NCBI RefSeq assembly: GCF_027023865.1
Contig: NZ_JALVUC010000019.1
Span: forward strand, 317,803-381,802
DNA: 64,000 nucleotides
Origin: Thermococcus sp.
GTDB taxonomy: Archaea; Methanobacteriota_B; Thermococci; Thermococcales; Thermococcaceae
Direction: 5' to 3'
The position numbers and the translations under genes are program-made. The notes below the pieces were generated by a model, which searched no databases, was not told where the DNA came from, and worked only from the letters and a program-made list of their open reading frames with translations. Of this stretch, positions 9,774-17,664 are shown one piece after another. The first letter of the stretch is position 1, and each line of letters begins with the position of its first letter.

Positions 9774-10794
9774 TGAGTTCCCTCCTGCATTGCTCTTGGA
9801 GGGTGTCTATTACTTTGAAATCTGTGCTGAAGTAGTATGCTAAGTTTGATGGTTTCCATCCGACATCGTTTAGCGCTCTAACGTAATCCAGGGCGTAATC
9901 AATCGCCTTCTGTGGCTGGTGTTCTCTGCAGTGCTCATAACACTTTTCAAGGTTGCAGTCGCACTTCATGCCCTCAGGGCAATTATACCCATTGCCACAG
10001 TTGCAGGGAATTCCCAGTATGGTCCTGTCGGCTTCCATTTCTATTGAAATTCTTGTGTTTGGGTTTTTAATGTTCCTCGGGAGTTCCTCATAAACCCAGC
10101 GGATCTTCTCGACTAACTTCTCGTATGAGTACGGAAACGTTTGTTTATGCCCGTTAATGTACTCGATACAGACGCCGTTCTGATAGTAGTTCGGCTGGAC
10201 GAAAACGTAGTCAAAATAACCACCAATATTGAGAATTCCATCGAAAGAATCCTTACGCAAGTAGGTTACACCCCTATCCCCAGTCGCCGGAATCCAAATG
10301 AATTCCTGGCCATGATTATGAATGTAGTTACTCATGTACTGGATGAACTCCTTCGTAACGTGGGCCTCATCGTAAGAGGTAGTCTGAAGGCAACTCTCAT
10401 AACTCCAGTAGAATCCAGTAATGTCAGTGTTATCAACGCTCAGAACACCATCAATCCAGCCCTTGTAGTATGAGTTCACGCCAGAGTACTCAAACGGTAT
10501 CTGCACTTGATCCCGCGGAAATCCCTCGGGGCGGCTAAAGGGTATTGTTATATACACTGGCATCCCATATATGTAGTTGGACACCCATCTTGCAAATTCC
10601 CTCCCATCGTTGTATCCCGAATTATAGAATGGTCCACTGTACTTAATCCCCCTCCCTTCTCCGCTGAGAATGACAATCCTGTCAAAACCCCTCTCTTTAA
10701 AGTCTTCAACGGTGGCTTTTCTACTCCCCACAGTCATCCTCGACTCGTAGTCAGAACCATTCCACGTAACCCACCATAGTGCGAACTTTGCCAC
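9757..10794 (-). CDS. DUF4855-like protein, cassette A
   Basis: The 345-residue soluble protein has no signal peptide. It resembles DUF4855, thought to adopt a glycosidase-like TIM barrel. Motifs: ITGFYWSYES (about 124-133), FIWIPATGDRG, YVFVQPNYY, ISIEMEAD with two acids suitable for a barrel active site, a cysteine cluster (CNCGNGYNCPEGMKCDC plus EKCYEHC) and AYYFSTDF near the end. The same motifs in the same order occur in the protein at 54423-55226. The GTG start (10794) follows GGTGATGACCT. GTTTTTATAC near 10825-10834 is the probable TATA box. Reaction and substrate are unknown. Confidence 0.72.
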   Translation of the reverse strand: MAKFALWWVTWNGSDYESRMTVGSRKATVEDFKERGFDRIVILSGEGRGIKYSGPFYNSGYNDGREFARWVSNYIYGMPVYITIPFSRPEGFPRDQVQIPFEYSGVNSYYKGWIDGVLSVDNTDITGFYWSYESCLQTTSYDEAHVTKEFIQYMSNYIHNHGQEFIWIPATGDRGVTYLRKDSFDGILNIGGYFDYVFVQPNYYQNGVCIEYINGHKQTFPYSYEKLVEKIRWVYEELPRNIKNPNTRISIEMEADRTILGIPCNCGNGYNCPEGMKCDCNLEKCYEHCREHQPQKAIDYALDYVRALNDVGWKPSNLAYYFSTDFKVIDTLQEQCRRELNEPYV

Positions 10795-10912
10795 AGGTCA
10801 TCACCATCGTGAGTACTGTCGAGTGTATAAAAACTATTTGAATTTCTACTTGTTAAAATTGCACGGACCAAAAATTGGAGATAAAAACCAGTTACGCAGT
10901 CTCCAAAAGAGT

Positions 10913-11128
10913 TCAGACGTATTTAAACTCCTCTTCCTCCTCGCTCTTCTCCTTGATCTTCCAGAAGAGCTTGCCGTTCTTCTGGTAGCTCTCGACCTTT
11001 CCCTGCTCTGCAAAGCGGAGCAGGTAGCGCCTTATTTCCATTGCTTTTATGCCCGTAGCCTCGGCTATTTCTTCTATGGTCTTCGGGCCTTCGTTGAGAA
11101 TCTCAAGCACCTTCACGTTCTTCATCAT
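10913..11128 (-). CDS. Small winged-helix DNA-binding protein
   Basis: A 71-residue protein whose first 55 residues form a winged helix (VLEILNEGPKTIEEIAEATG, then EIRRYLLRFAEQGKVESYQ), followed by an acidic tail. It is probably a transcription regulator. It is last in a three-gene run: its ATG overlaps the stop of the UPF0148 gene by four bases (ATGA), with GGAGGGAGG before it. Either of two adjacent ATG codons may be used. Target unknown. Confidence 0.72.
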   Translation of the reverse strand: MMKNVKVLEILNEGPKTIEEIAEATGIKAMEIRRYLLRFAEQGKVESYQKNGKLFWKIKEKSEEEEEFKYV

Positions 11129-11445
11129 CCTCCCTCCAATTTTTTATAGCGCTCCAACAGTTCCATTATCTTCTCCATTGCCCTTAAGTGTTTCTCCAGT
11201 TCGTCAATATCCTCAGGAAGGGAGTTGGCGAGCTCGTTCAGCTTTTCCCTCAATCTTTCTTCAACTCCCTTTATCTCGCCCTTCCTCTGCTTTTCCCTGT
11301 ACTCGCATACCGGGCAGAAAACCCTACCGTCCTTCTCGAAGAGCGGCGAGCCGCACTTGGGGCAGTGTTTGTCAAGCATCTTCGCGCCGGAAAGCATCAA
11401 AGGCATTATGATGTTGCGCATCTCCCACTCCGTTGGCCCTTCCAT
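11125..11445 (-). CDS. UPF0148 family zinc-ribbon protein (autoantigen p27-like)
   Basis: The 106-residue protein matches UPF0148, related to the Sjogren/scleroderma autoantigen 1 zinc ribbon. Conserved are IIMPLMLSGAKMLDKHCPKC and VFCPVCEYR, giving a four-cysteine ribbon (C-x2-C...C-x2-C, about residues 28-48), followed by a basic then leucine-rich coiled coil (KLNELANSLPEDIDELEKHL). The role in archaea is not established. GGGGTGATTCA precedes the ATG. It starts four bases after the stop of the arginase-like gene and overlaps the winged-helix gene, so the three form one operon. Confidence 0.8.
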   Translation of the reverse strand: MEGPTEWEMRNIIMPLMLSGAKMLDKHCPKCGSPLFEKDGRVFCPVCEYREKQRKGEIKGVEERLREKLNELANSLPEDIDELEKHLRAMEKIMELLERYKKLEGG

Positions 11446-11449
11446 TGAA

Positions 11450-12175
11450 TCACCCCATCAAGAGCTGGAATACCTCAACGAAGGCCTTCTTTCCGAGGTG
11501 AGAGCGCCTTATTCTGTCTGAGACCTCTGCGATATCGAAGGCGGTTATCCTGAAGTTTTCCTTTATGCCCTCTAGGAGTTCGAGGAGTTCCTTAAGGGTA
11601 AGCTCCCCGTGCTGGAAGCGGGCTATCCTGTATTCCGGCCTGAGAACGTCGAGGTCGACGGTGAGATAGACTTCATCACCGAGGTACTTCTTCGTTTCGT
11701 CGAGTATCTCCAGCAAATCATTTGTTTGGAGGTTTTTGTAAGCCCTCCACTTCCCCCTAACTTTTCTGCTTCTCAATAGCGCCGGGAAGATTTTGACGCG
11801 CCTCGTCCAGAGCTGGGTTCTCTCGGTAGTTGGTATCATAAGCACTGGCGCCAGAACGACGGCCCGGTTTATCAAGTGCTCTTCAAGGGCGTAGGCCAGC
11901 CACGAGCCGTGGTCGAGGTAGTCGTGCATTAAATCGGTGTGAGCGTCAACGCTGATTAAAGCCGGGGGGCTAAGTTTTTGGACGATGCCGTAGGTGGCGA
12001 GGTGTTCGCCGATGATGTAAGCCCTGTCTAAGGGTACCCTCTCGGGGAGCAGTTCAACCCTGCTGGATTCAACTATAATATAGTCATCTATGAGCTTGTT
12101 TCTCTTGAGGAAGTTTAGGACGTAGATAACACCGTCCCTATTTGGCTTCTCCCCGAATGGGACGAACGTTACCAT
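11450..12175 (-). CDS. Arginase/agmatinase-fold protein
   Basis: This 241-residue protein is a ureohydrolase-fold protein with the metal-binding motifs ISVDAHTDLMHD (about 74-85) and YLTVDLDVLRPEY (about 174-186), the counterparts of DAHxD and DxDxxDP, plus ITAFDIAEVSD near the end. It is shorter than classical agmatinase (about 290) and the second motif lacks the usual DP, so the substrate may not be agmatine or arginine. The ATG has GGAGTAGT before it. It is first in an operon with the UPF0148 and winged-helix genes. Confidence 0.75.
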   Translation of the reverse strand: MVTFVPFGEKPNRDGVIYVLNFLKRNKLIDDYIIVESSRVELLPERVPLDRAYIIGEHLATYGIVQKLSPPALISVDAHTDLMHDYLDHGSWLAYALEEHLINRAVVLAPVLMIPTTERTQLWTRRVKIFPALLRSRKVRGKWRAYKNLQTNDLLEILDETKKYLGDEVYLTVDLDVLRPEYRIARFQHGELTLKELLELLEGIKENFRITAFDIAEVSDRIRRSHLGKKAFVEVFQLLMG

Positions 12176-12314
12176 ACTACTCCACCGTTCCGGTTTCCAC
12201 GCTTATCTTTTAAACCTTGGTGAATTCTTTGAACATCTCTATGTTAATCCACCAAGCCAAAGTTTAAAAAGTGGCAACGAGAGATTAAACTGAAAACCCT
12301 TTGGAGGCGAGGAG

Positions 12315-13535
12315 ATGATACTCCAAGTTGCCCTTGACCTTACTGACGTTGAACAGGCCATTTCTATCGCAGAGAAAGCTGCACATGGCGGCGCTCACTG
12401 GCTTGAGGTCGGGACTCCGCTCATCAAAAAGGAAGGTATGCGCGCGGTCGAGCTTCTCAAGAGGCGCTTCCCTGACAGGAAAATCGTTGCGGACCTCAAG
12501 ACAATGGACACCGGTGCTTTGGAGGTTGAGATGGCGGCAAGACACGGTGCGGATGTTGTTTCTATCCTCGGCGTTGCAGATGATAAGACCATCCTCGATG
12601 CAGTTGATGTCGCAAGGAGGTATGGGATTAGGGTGATGGTCGATCTTATAGGCGTCAAGGATAAGGTGAAGCGCGCCAAGGAACTGGAGAGGATGGGTGT
12701 TCATTATATACTTGTCCATACTGGTATAGACGAGCAGGTTCAGGGAAAAACTCCATTGGAAGACCTCGAGAAGGTTGTTAAAGCCGTTAAGGTTCCCGTG
12801 GCAGTTGCAGGCGGTTTAAACCTTCAGACCATCCCCAAGGTTGTGGAACTCGGTGCGACAATAATAATCGTTGGCGGGGCCATTACAAAGGCAAAAGACC
12901 CCGGGGATATCACAAGAAAGATAATCGACATCTTCTGGGGAGAGTATATGATGACCATACGGAAGGCCATGAGGGACATAACGGAACACATAAACAGCGT
13001 TGCCGACACCATAAAGCTCGAGCAGGTTCGCGGCTTCGTCGATGCGATGATAGGGGCCAACAAGATATTCATCTACGGCGCTGGAAGGAGTGGCCTCGTT
13101 GGTAAGGCATTCGCGATGAGACTCATGCATCTCGACTTCAACGTCTACGTCGTCGGCGAAACGATAACACCAGCCTTCGAACCCGGCGACATCCTTATAG
13201 CGATAAGCGGTTCGGGAGAGACCAAGAGTATCGTCGACGCGGCACAGATAGCGAGGGCCGAGGGAGGAAGGGTCGTGTCCATAACCTCCTACGCCAACTC
13301 CACCCTAGGAAAGCTCGCCGATGTGGTCGTTGAGATACCCGGCAGAACTAAGGAGGACGTCCCTACGGACTATATAGCCAGGCAGATGCTTACGAAGTAC
13401 AAATGGATTGCTCCTATGGGAACCCTTTTTGAGGATTCCACCATGATACTTCTCGACGGGGTTATAGCCCTCCTTATGGCCACCTTCCAGAAGACGGAGA
13501 AGGACATGCGCAAGAAGCACGCAACACTGGAGTGA
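12315..13535 (+). CDS. Bifunctional 3-hexulose-6-phosphate synthase / 6-phospho-3-hexuloisomerase
   Basis: This 406-residue fusion carries HPS (residues about 1-210: LQVALDLTDVEQAISIAEKA, VADLKTMDTG, DLIGVKDKVKRAKEL, VAVAGGLNLQTIP) and PHI (about 216-406, a SIS-type isomerase: IFIYGAGRSGLVGKAFAMRL, ISGSGETKSIVDAAQIA). Together they interconvert ribulose 5-phosphate plus formaldehyde and fructose 6-phosphate. Thermococcales lack a normal pentose phosphate pathway and run this in reverse to make ribulose 5-phosphate. GTTTAAAAAGT (about 12261) is a likely TATA box and GGAGGCGAGGAG the ribosome site. Confidence 0.96.
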   Translation: MILQVALDLTDVEQAISIAEKAAHGGAHWLEVGTPLIKKEGMRAVELLKRRFPDRKIVADLKTMDTGALEVEMAARHGADVVSILGVADDKTILDAVDVARRYGIRVMVDLIGVKDKVKRAKELERMGVHYILVHTGIDEQVQGKTPLEDLEKVVKAVKVPVAVAGGLNLQTIPKVVELGATIIIVGGAITKAKDPGDITRKIIDIFWGEYMMTIRKAMRDITEHINSVADTIKLEQVRGFVDAMIGANKIFIYGAGRSGLVGKAFAMRLMHLDFNVYVVGETITPAFEPGDILIAISGSGETKSIVDAAQIARAEGGRVVSITSYANSTLGKLADVVVEIPGRTKEDVPTDYIARQMLTKYKWIAPMGTLFEDSTMILLDGVIALLMATFQKTEKDMRKKHATLE

Positions 13536-13588
13536 ACGAACCGAAAAGGATATGAACGCCCATCCTTATTTTCCTTTTAGGGGTGGCG

Positions 13589-14344
13589 ATGGAATCATTT
13601 ACTCACCTGTTCGTTGGAATAGGGAATGCCGGTGCTCGAATCGTCAACAACATAAGCGCGGACGGTACGGTTAGGGTTACCGTTAACCCCGCCTATCTCC
13701 TCATGCCCCGCGCCAAAACTTACGAAAAAAAGCTCCGCGACTTCTTCTCCCGCCTTCCGAAAAACACATTTCTCTGGCTTATCTTCGAGGATAAGGAAGC
13801 AAACCACCTCGTCCGCCAGATAATAATAGAGAGCGTTCCCTCCGACACGATAAAACTCGCCTACGTCCTCACACCCCGGAGGGAACTCGTACACGAGGGA
13901 AAGCCCCCCTGGGCAGATGATTTTGAGACCGTCTTCTACGACTCCCTATGGGACTTTTTCTCGGGGCCTGACGAACCCCTCGCCACGGCCTTCCATGCCG
14001 CCTCACGGCACATAGCGGAGATGTTCTCCCGCTTACACTACTACCTTGAGAGTCAGATGCTCGTAAACATAGATTACGCGGATCTCTTTAACATGATAAA
14101 GGGCGGAAACGTCGGAATCCTCCGCCTCCTCCACAGGGTTGACTTCAACTGGCACTGGGGAATCTGGGAGCGTGGCCTTGTAGGTATCCTCGTTGGGAGC
14201 GAGTTTCCCCTGATGAACGCACACAGAATACTTAAGAACTTCCAGGAGGTACTCTCCGAAAAGGACATAATCTGGGGGGTCATAATCGACGAGAACCTCG
14301 ACAGGGAGGTTGAGATACTCTCCCTGCTGGTCAAGAAGTGGTGA
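13589..14344 (+). CDS. Divergent FtsZ/tubulin-like protein lacking the GTPase G-box
   Basis: The 251-residue protein begins with a Rossmann-like strand and glycine turn, FVGIGNAGARIVNNI, in the place of the FtsZ VVGxGGAGxN motif. Its C-terminal half resembles the FtsZ second domain: LVNIDYADLFNMIKGGNVGI matches the LxNxDFADxxxVM-GG-A region, and DIIWGVIIDENLDREVEI matches IIWGAxIDENLxxxVRV. The GGGTGTG phosphate loop expected near residues 80-95 is absent (FEDKEANHLVRQ is found there), so GTP hydrolysis is unlikely. The ATG at 13589 follows AGGGGTGG. It is 53 bases after hps-phi and next to the HAD gene. Function unknown; possibly a structural or regulatory FtsZ relative. Confidence 0.65.
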   Translation: MESFTHLFVGIGNAGARIVNNISADGTVRVTVNPAYLLMPRAKTYEKKLRDFFSRLPKNTFLWLIFEDKEANHLVRQIIIESVPSDTIKLAYVLTPRRELVHEGKPPWADDFETVFYDSLWDFFSGPDEPLATAFHAASRHIAEMFSRLHYYLESQMLVNIDYADLFNMIKGGNVGILRLLHRVDFNWHWGIWERGLVGILVGSEFPLMNAHRILKNFQEVLSEKDIIWGVIIDENLDREVEILSLLVKKW

Positions 14345-14348
14345 TAGT

Positions 14349-14993
14349 ATGGAGGCGGTGTTCTTCGACATAGACGGGACCCTGCTAACGGAGATGCCCC
14401 TCATAGAGATGTTCCTACCGCAGGTCTACGAGAGGCTCTCGAAGAAGCTTGGGGTGGACAGGGAAAGAGCCAGGGAACGCTTCTTAAATGAGATATTTAA
14501 CAGGCGGGAAACATACGACTGGCACGACTGGAACTTCTTCTTTAAGCTCTTCGACCTCGATATGGACTATGGGGAACTCATGAAGCGCTATCCTCACAAG
14601 CTCCACGTTTACCCGGACACGGTCCCGACCCTCGAGTGGCTTAAGGATGAGGGCTACAGACTCGGTGTCATAACCAGCGGGCCTGAATACCAAAGGCTCA
14701 AACTTGAACTGGCAGGCTTAAGTGGCTACTTTAAGGTAGTGGTCACGAGAGAGGATGTTAGGGCCATAAAGCCCGAGCCAGGCGTTTTCCTCTACGCCCT
14801 TGAGAGGCTGGGAGTTGATCCTGAAGAGGCCATTATGGTGGGTGATTCCCTCAGCCAGGACGTCTACGGTGCAAAGAACGTTGGGATGGCCACCGCCTGG
14901 ATAAACAGAGGGAGAGAGCCCGGCTACCACATGGCGGACTATGAAATAAGAACCCTTCACGAGCTTAGAAAAATCCTGGGGGGAAGAGAATGA
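14349..14993 (+). CDS. HAD-superfamily phosphatase
   Basis: This 214-residue hydrolase has all four HAD motifs: FFDIDGTLL (nucleophile Asp6 and Asp8), VITSG, the lysine of AIKPEPGVF, and IMVGDSLSQDVYGAKN, with a helical cap between motifs I and II. It resembles the YjjG/2-haloacid dehalogenase-like group of small-molecule phosphatases. The substrate cannot be assigned. The ATG (14349) comes four bases after the FtsZ-like gene and its own end overlaps the next gene (ATGA), so the three appear to be one operon. Confidence 0.85.
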   Translation: MEAVFFDIDGTLLTEMPLIEMFLPQVYERLSKKLGVDRERARERFLNEIFNRRETYDWHDWNFFFKLFDLDMDYGELMKRYPHKLHVYPDTVPTLEWLKDEGYRLGVITSGPEYQRLKLELAGLSGYFKVVVTREDVRAIKPEPGVFLYALERLGVDPEEAIMVGDSLSQDVYGAKNVGMATAWINRGREPGYHMADYEIRTLHELRKILGGRE

Positions 14994-15238
14994 AAGAAAT
15001 ATTCAACGAGAGTGGGATTTTTGTGGAATACGAGGAGAAAAAGGTTAAGATGGAGAACGGCCACGAGCTGACCCATAGGAGCGAGGAACCGACTGAACTG
15101 TGGTGGAAGTTGAAGGAGGCAGTGAAGGGCAGGAAAGTACGAATCGTTGTTTACCTTTTTCTTCCAGAAGGCCTCGCCCTTCAGGGTAGGGATGCAGTAA
15201 ACCACCCAACTACCCTTAAACCGTCGAAACCCTTTTAA
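14990..15238 (+). pseudogene. Small gene truncated by an IS relic
   Basis: The frame starts with an ATGA overlap on the HAD gene and reads MKEIFNESGIFVEYEEKKVK, ending its host-like part at KGRKVRIVVY (about residue 54). From about 15152 the bases are the inverted copy of the IS end seen at 774-835, so the last 25 or so codons come from the element. No continuation of the original protein could be found after the element. I do not recognise the family. The host may tolerate the change if only a few codons were replaced. Confidence 0.55.
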
Positions 15239-15580
15239 GTTTTTGCAACTTAATAAGGCCTCGGAGAGGCCACTCAAGAACAACCCGATGAGATGAGGGG
15301 TTTCACGTTACCACTCTGCTTTAGAGTGGTTTGACGCTGTTAAGCGTCTTCAAAAGACTGCCCGCTGAGGCAGTCTGAAACTAACGAGTGGGCCTTTGGA
15401 ACGATAACCCCAATCCGCTCTGTGGTAGGGGTAACGGGCCGAAGACCCGGCCTTCGGGCTGAGCTGAAACTGGTGACGGGAGTAGGTGGATGAGTGCCCG
15501 TAAACTTCCCCGTCTTTAGCGAGGGGTTAATTTGTCAGAACCCTCGCCATTCACGGCGAGGAGGAGGTCAGGAAGGGGAA
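15152..15580 (+). mobile_element. tnpB-less IS200/IS605-type relic with both ends
   Basis: The left end (15152-15212) is the reverse complement of the sequence at 774-835: AAGGCCTCGCCCTTCAGGG next to AACCACCCAACT, with about 50 of 60 positions alike. After it comes a stretch like the tnpB 5' flank (ACCCTTAAA, then CTTTTAAG). The right end (about 15506-15580) has two hairpins, CCCCG..CGAGGGG and CCTCGCC-attcac-GGCGAGG, then GAGGAGGTCAG. No transposase or complete tnpB is present. A frame of about 40 codons (15367-15492) could be a tnpB 3' remnant. It interrupts the operon between the small gene and the DUF4392 gene. Confidence 0.7.
15308..15505 (+). ncRNA. Chain of strong hairpins inside the IS relic, candidate structured RNA
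   Basis: Five stems follow each other: CCACTC/GAGTGG (15311-15329), GACGC/GCGTC (15333-15348), a perfect 8-bp AGACTGCC/GGCAGTCT (15355-15376), ACCCC/GGGGT (15407-15432) and, beside it, CCGAAG/CTTCGG (15439-15457). Such density of perfect stems is not expected in coding DNA. In this kind of element the guide RNA (omega RNA) of TnpB comes from the 3' part of tnpB and the right end. A retained omega RNA is the natural reading, but expression is unproven. Confidence 0.5.
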
Positions 15581-15586
15581 TGAGCA

Positions 15587-16396
15587 ATGATAGCCCATCT
15601 GATAAACACAGACGTCGGGAACCGCGGTGTCCTGGGGGTTTACCTCTACTACCGGAGGAGGAACCCCAATTTTTTACATAATTCTGCAAAAATACTTTTA
15701 AATAATTATGAGCACGTTTTAATCGTCACAGGCTTTCCAATACCCCCAACCATGGTTCCGGAGACGGACGGACCACCGGGGGCACTGGCGCTCGCGAAGG
15801 CCATCCAGATCCTCGGAGGAAGGGTTGAAGTCCTAACGTACCCCGAGGTGGGAAGGGCCCTGAGACCCTTCAGGGTTGACTTCGTGGAAAACCCCGATGT
15901 AAGCAATTACTCCCTTGTTATAGCCATCGAAACACCGGGAAAGGCTGCTGACGGAGGGTATTACTCCATGAGCGGAGCGGAGATAACGCGGGAAACCTTT
16001 GACTGGGCGGTTACTGGGGCCAAAGAACTCGGCATCCCTACAATAGGAATCGGTGATGGTGGAAACGAAGTCGGCATGGGAAGGATACGGGACCTAATTG
16101 TTAGGCATGTCCCCCATGGGGATATGATAGCGAGCGTCGTTGAGACTGATGAGCTCCTCCTTTCGGCTGTCTCGAACTGGGGCGCCTACGGACTCCTTGC
16201 AGAGGTGTCAATCCAACTCGGGAAGAACCTATTGGAGGATTGGGACGAGGAAAAAGCTGTTAGGGCAATGATGGATGCAGGGCTGATAGACGGCGTTTCC
16301 AAGGGGCTAACCCCCACTGTGGACGGCATCTCCTTAAGTGTCCACAGGGAAATCGTTGGGCTTTTAAAGTTGCTCGTCGATGAGGTCCTTGGGTGA
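15587..16396 (+). CDS. DUF4392 (D-glutamate cyclase C-terminal-like) protein
   Basis: The 269-residue soluble protein matches DUF4392, the domain related to the D-glutamate cyclase C-terminal region. Seen are VLIVTGFPIPPTMVPETDGP (about 46-65), ALAKAIQILGGRVEVLT, and the glycine-rich IPTIGIGDGGNEVGMGRI (about 149-166) with acidic residues likely to bind metal or substrate. The ATG follows AAGGGGA and lies seven bases beyond the end of the IS relic, so that element supplies or borders its leader. Its end overlaps the HD-domain gene by GTGA. Its substrate in archaea is not known to me. Confidence 0.78.
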   Translation: MIAHLINTDVGNRGVLGVYLYYRRRNPNFLHNSAKILLNNYEHVLIVTGFPIPPTMVPETDGPPGALALAKAIQILGGRVEVLTYPEVGRALRPFRVDFVENPDVSNYSLVIAIETPGKAADGGYYSMSGAEITRETFDWAVTGAKELGIPTIGIGDGGNEVGMGRIRDLIVRHVPHGDMIASVVETDELLLSAVSNWGAYGLLAEVSIQLGKNLLEDWDEEKAVRAMMDAGLIDGVSKGLTPTVDGISLSVHREIVGLLKLLVDEVLG

Positions 16397-17022
16397 TTCG
16401 ATTGAAGCTCACTGATTTCATAAGCGATCCGAGGAGTATCAAGCTTATAGGGCGTACGAGGGAGTACGTGAGGCACTTCTTTGAACGTGATGGGACGCAC
16501 GGTTTCTCCCACGTCGAGCGTGTTTTCAACCTCTGCCTCCACATAGGAAAGGAGGAGGGTGCTGACCTCGAGGTTCTTGCTTTGGCTTCACTCCTCCACG
16601 ACGTCGCGAGGCCCCTTGAGAGCTCTGGAAAGGTTGAGGACCATGCGGTTGAGGGAGCTAGGATAGCAAGGCACTTCCTGAGGAGCCTTGGCTATCCGGA
16701 GGAGAAGGTTGAAGCCGTTGCTCATGCCATCGAGGCCCACCGCTTCTCCCGCGGTCCGGAGCCGGAAACGCTGGAGGCTAAAATCCTGAGCGACGCGGAC
16801 AAGCTTGATGCAATAGGGGCCATCGGCGTCGCAAGGGTTTTTATGTACTCCGGCGAGCACGGTAGGAGCATTGAGGATTCGCTGAGGCATTTTGAGGAGA
16901 AGATACTGAAGCTGAAGGGTTTGATGTACACCAAAACGGCAAGAGGGATTGCCGATGGAAGACATCGCTTCACCGTCGAGTTCATCGAGCGTATAATGCG
17001 CGAGATAGAGGGCGAAATCTGA
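16393..17022 (+). CDS. HD-domain metal-dependent phosphohydrolase
   Basis: This protein of about 209 residues has the HD-family signature: HGFSHVERVFNLCLHIG (first His), LASLLHDVARPLE (the HD pair, about residue 69), AIEAHRFSRG and ILSDADKLDAIGAIGVARV (distal Asp). This is the YedJ-like group acting on nucleotides or other phosphate compounds. Start is uncertain: GTG 16393 overlaps the previous stop, but TTG 16402 has a good GGTGA five bases before it. It forms an operon with the DUF4392 gene. Confidence 0.85.
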   Translation: MIRLKLTDFISDPRSIKLIGRTREYVRHFFERDGTHGFSHVERVFNLCLHIGKEEGADLEVLALASLLHDVARPLESSGKVEDHAVEGARIARHFLRSLGYPEEKVEAVAHAIEAHRFSRGPEPETLEAKILSDADKLDAIGAIGVARVFMYSGEHGRSIEDSLRHFEEKILKLKGLMYTKTARGIADGRHRFTVEFIERIMREIEGEI

Positions 17023-17120
17023 ACTTTCCGCCGGTTTTCTCTTATAATAAGATTTTTAAATGCCTCCCGGAATTAAAGGTTAGCCCTTTAAGGTCATTCT
17101 TCAATCGAGGAGGTGAGCGG

Positions 17121-17633
17121 ATGAAGGCGCCAATCTGTGAGGTGTGTTTGAAAACCGACGATATTCTATGCCCTGCTGATGAAAAAAAGCTTCAGGAAGG
17201 TGTGATTTCAGAGCTTGATGTGAGGGTGGCACGCTTACTCTATAAGCTTCTTGGCGACGTTGATATGGAGTTTAAAAAGGCCGTCGAGGCTGGGGACCTG
17301 ATAGTTATAATGGTCGGTGAAGGGGACGTTCCCATAACCATAGGAAAGAGTGGAAAGAACATCAAAACCCTAATGAGGGAGCTTGGAAAGCGCATAAGGG
17401 TCATCGAGGCAGCTGAGATTAAAGACACCGAAGATCTCAAGAAGCTCGCCACTGACCTGCTCTACCCAGCGGGGGTCTTTGGAGTCAACATCGTCTACAA
17501 ACCCGGTGGTGGGAACTACTACAAGGTTCTCGTTCTTAACAGGGATAGGAAGAAGCTCCCCGCACGGCCTGACGTACTGGAGGATATAATGTCCCAGATG
17601 GCTGGGATAGAGGTGAAGATAAGCTTCATCTGA
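17121..17633 (+). CDS. NusA-like KH-domain transcription factor
   Basis: The 170-residue protein has an N-terminal zinc-ribbon-like stretch (CEVCLKTDDILCPADEKK, three cysteines) followed by two KH folds; the first carries VPITIGKSGKNIKTLMREL (about 74-92) with the GxxG loop. Archaeal genomes encode such a small NusA-like RNA-binding protein. The role in elongation or termination is inferred from bacterial NusA. A TATA-like TTATAATAAGATTTTTAAA lies at 17042-17060 and GAGGAGGTGAGCGG precedes the ATG. It is followed 32 bases later by aspS. Confidence 0.85.
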   Translation: MKAPICEVCLKTDDILCPADEKKLQEGVISELDVRVARLLYKLLGDVDMEFKKAVEAGDLIVIMVGEGDVPITIGKSGKNIKTLMRELGKRIRVIEAAEIKDTEDLKKLATDLLYPAGVFGVNIVYKPGGGNYYKVLVLNRDRKKLPARPDVLEDIMSQMAGIEVKISFI

Positions 17634-17664
17634 CTTTTCTAATTTAATAAGGGAGGTCGTTGGG

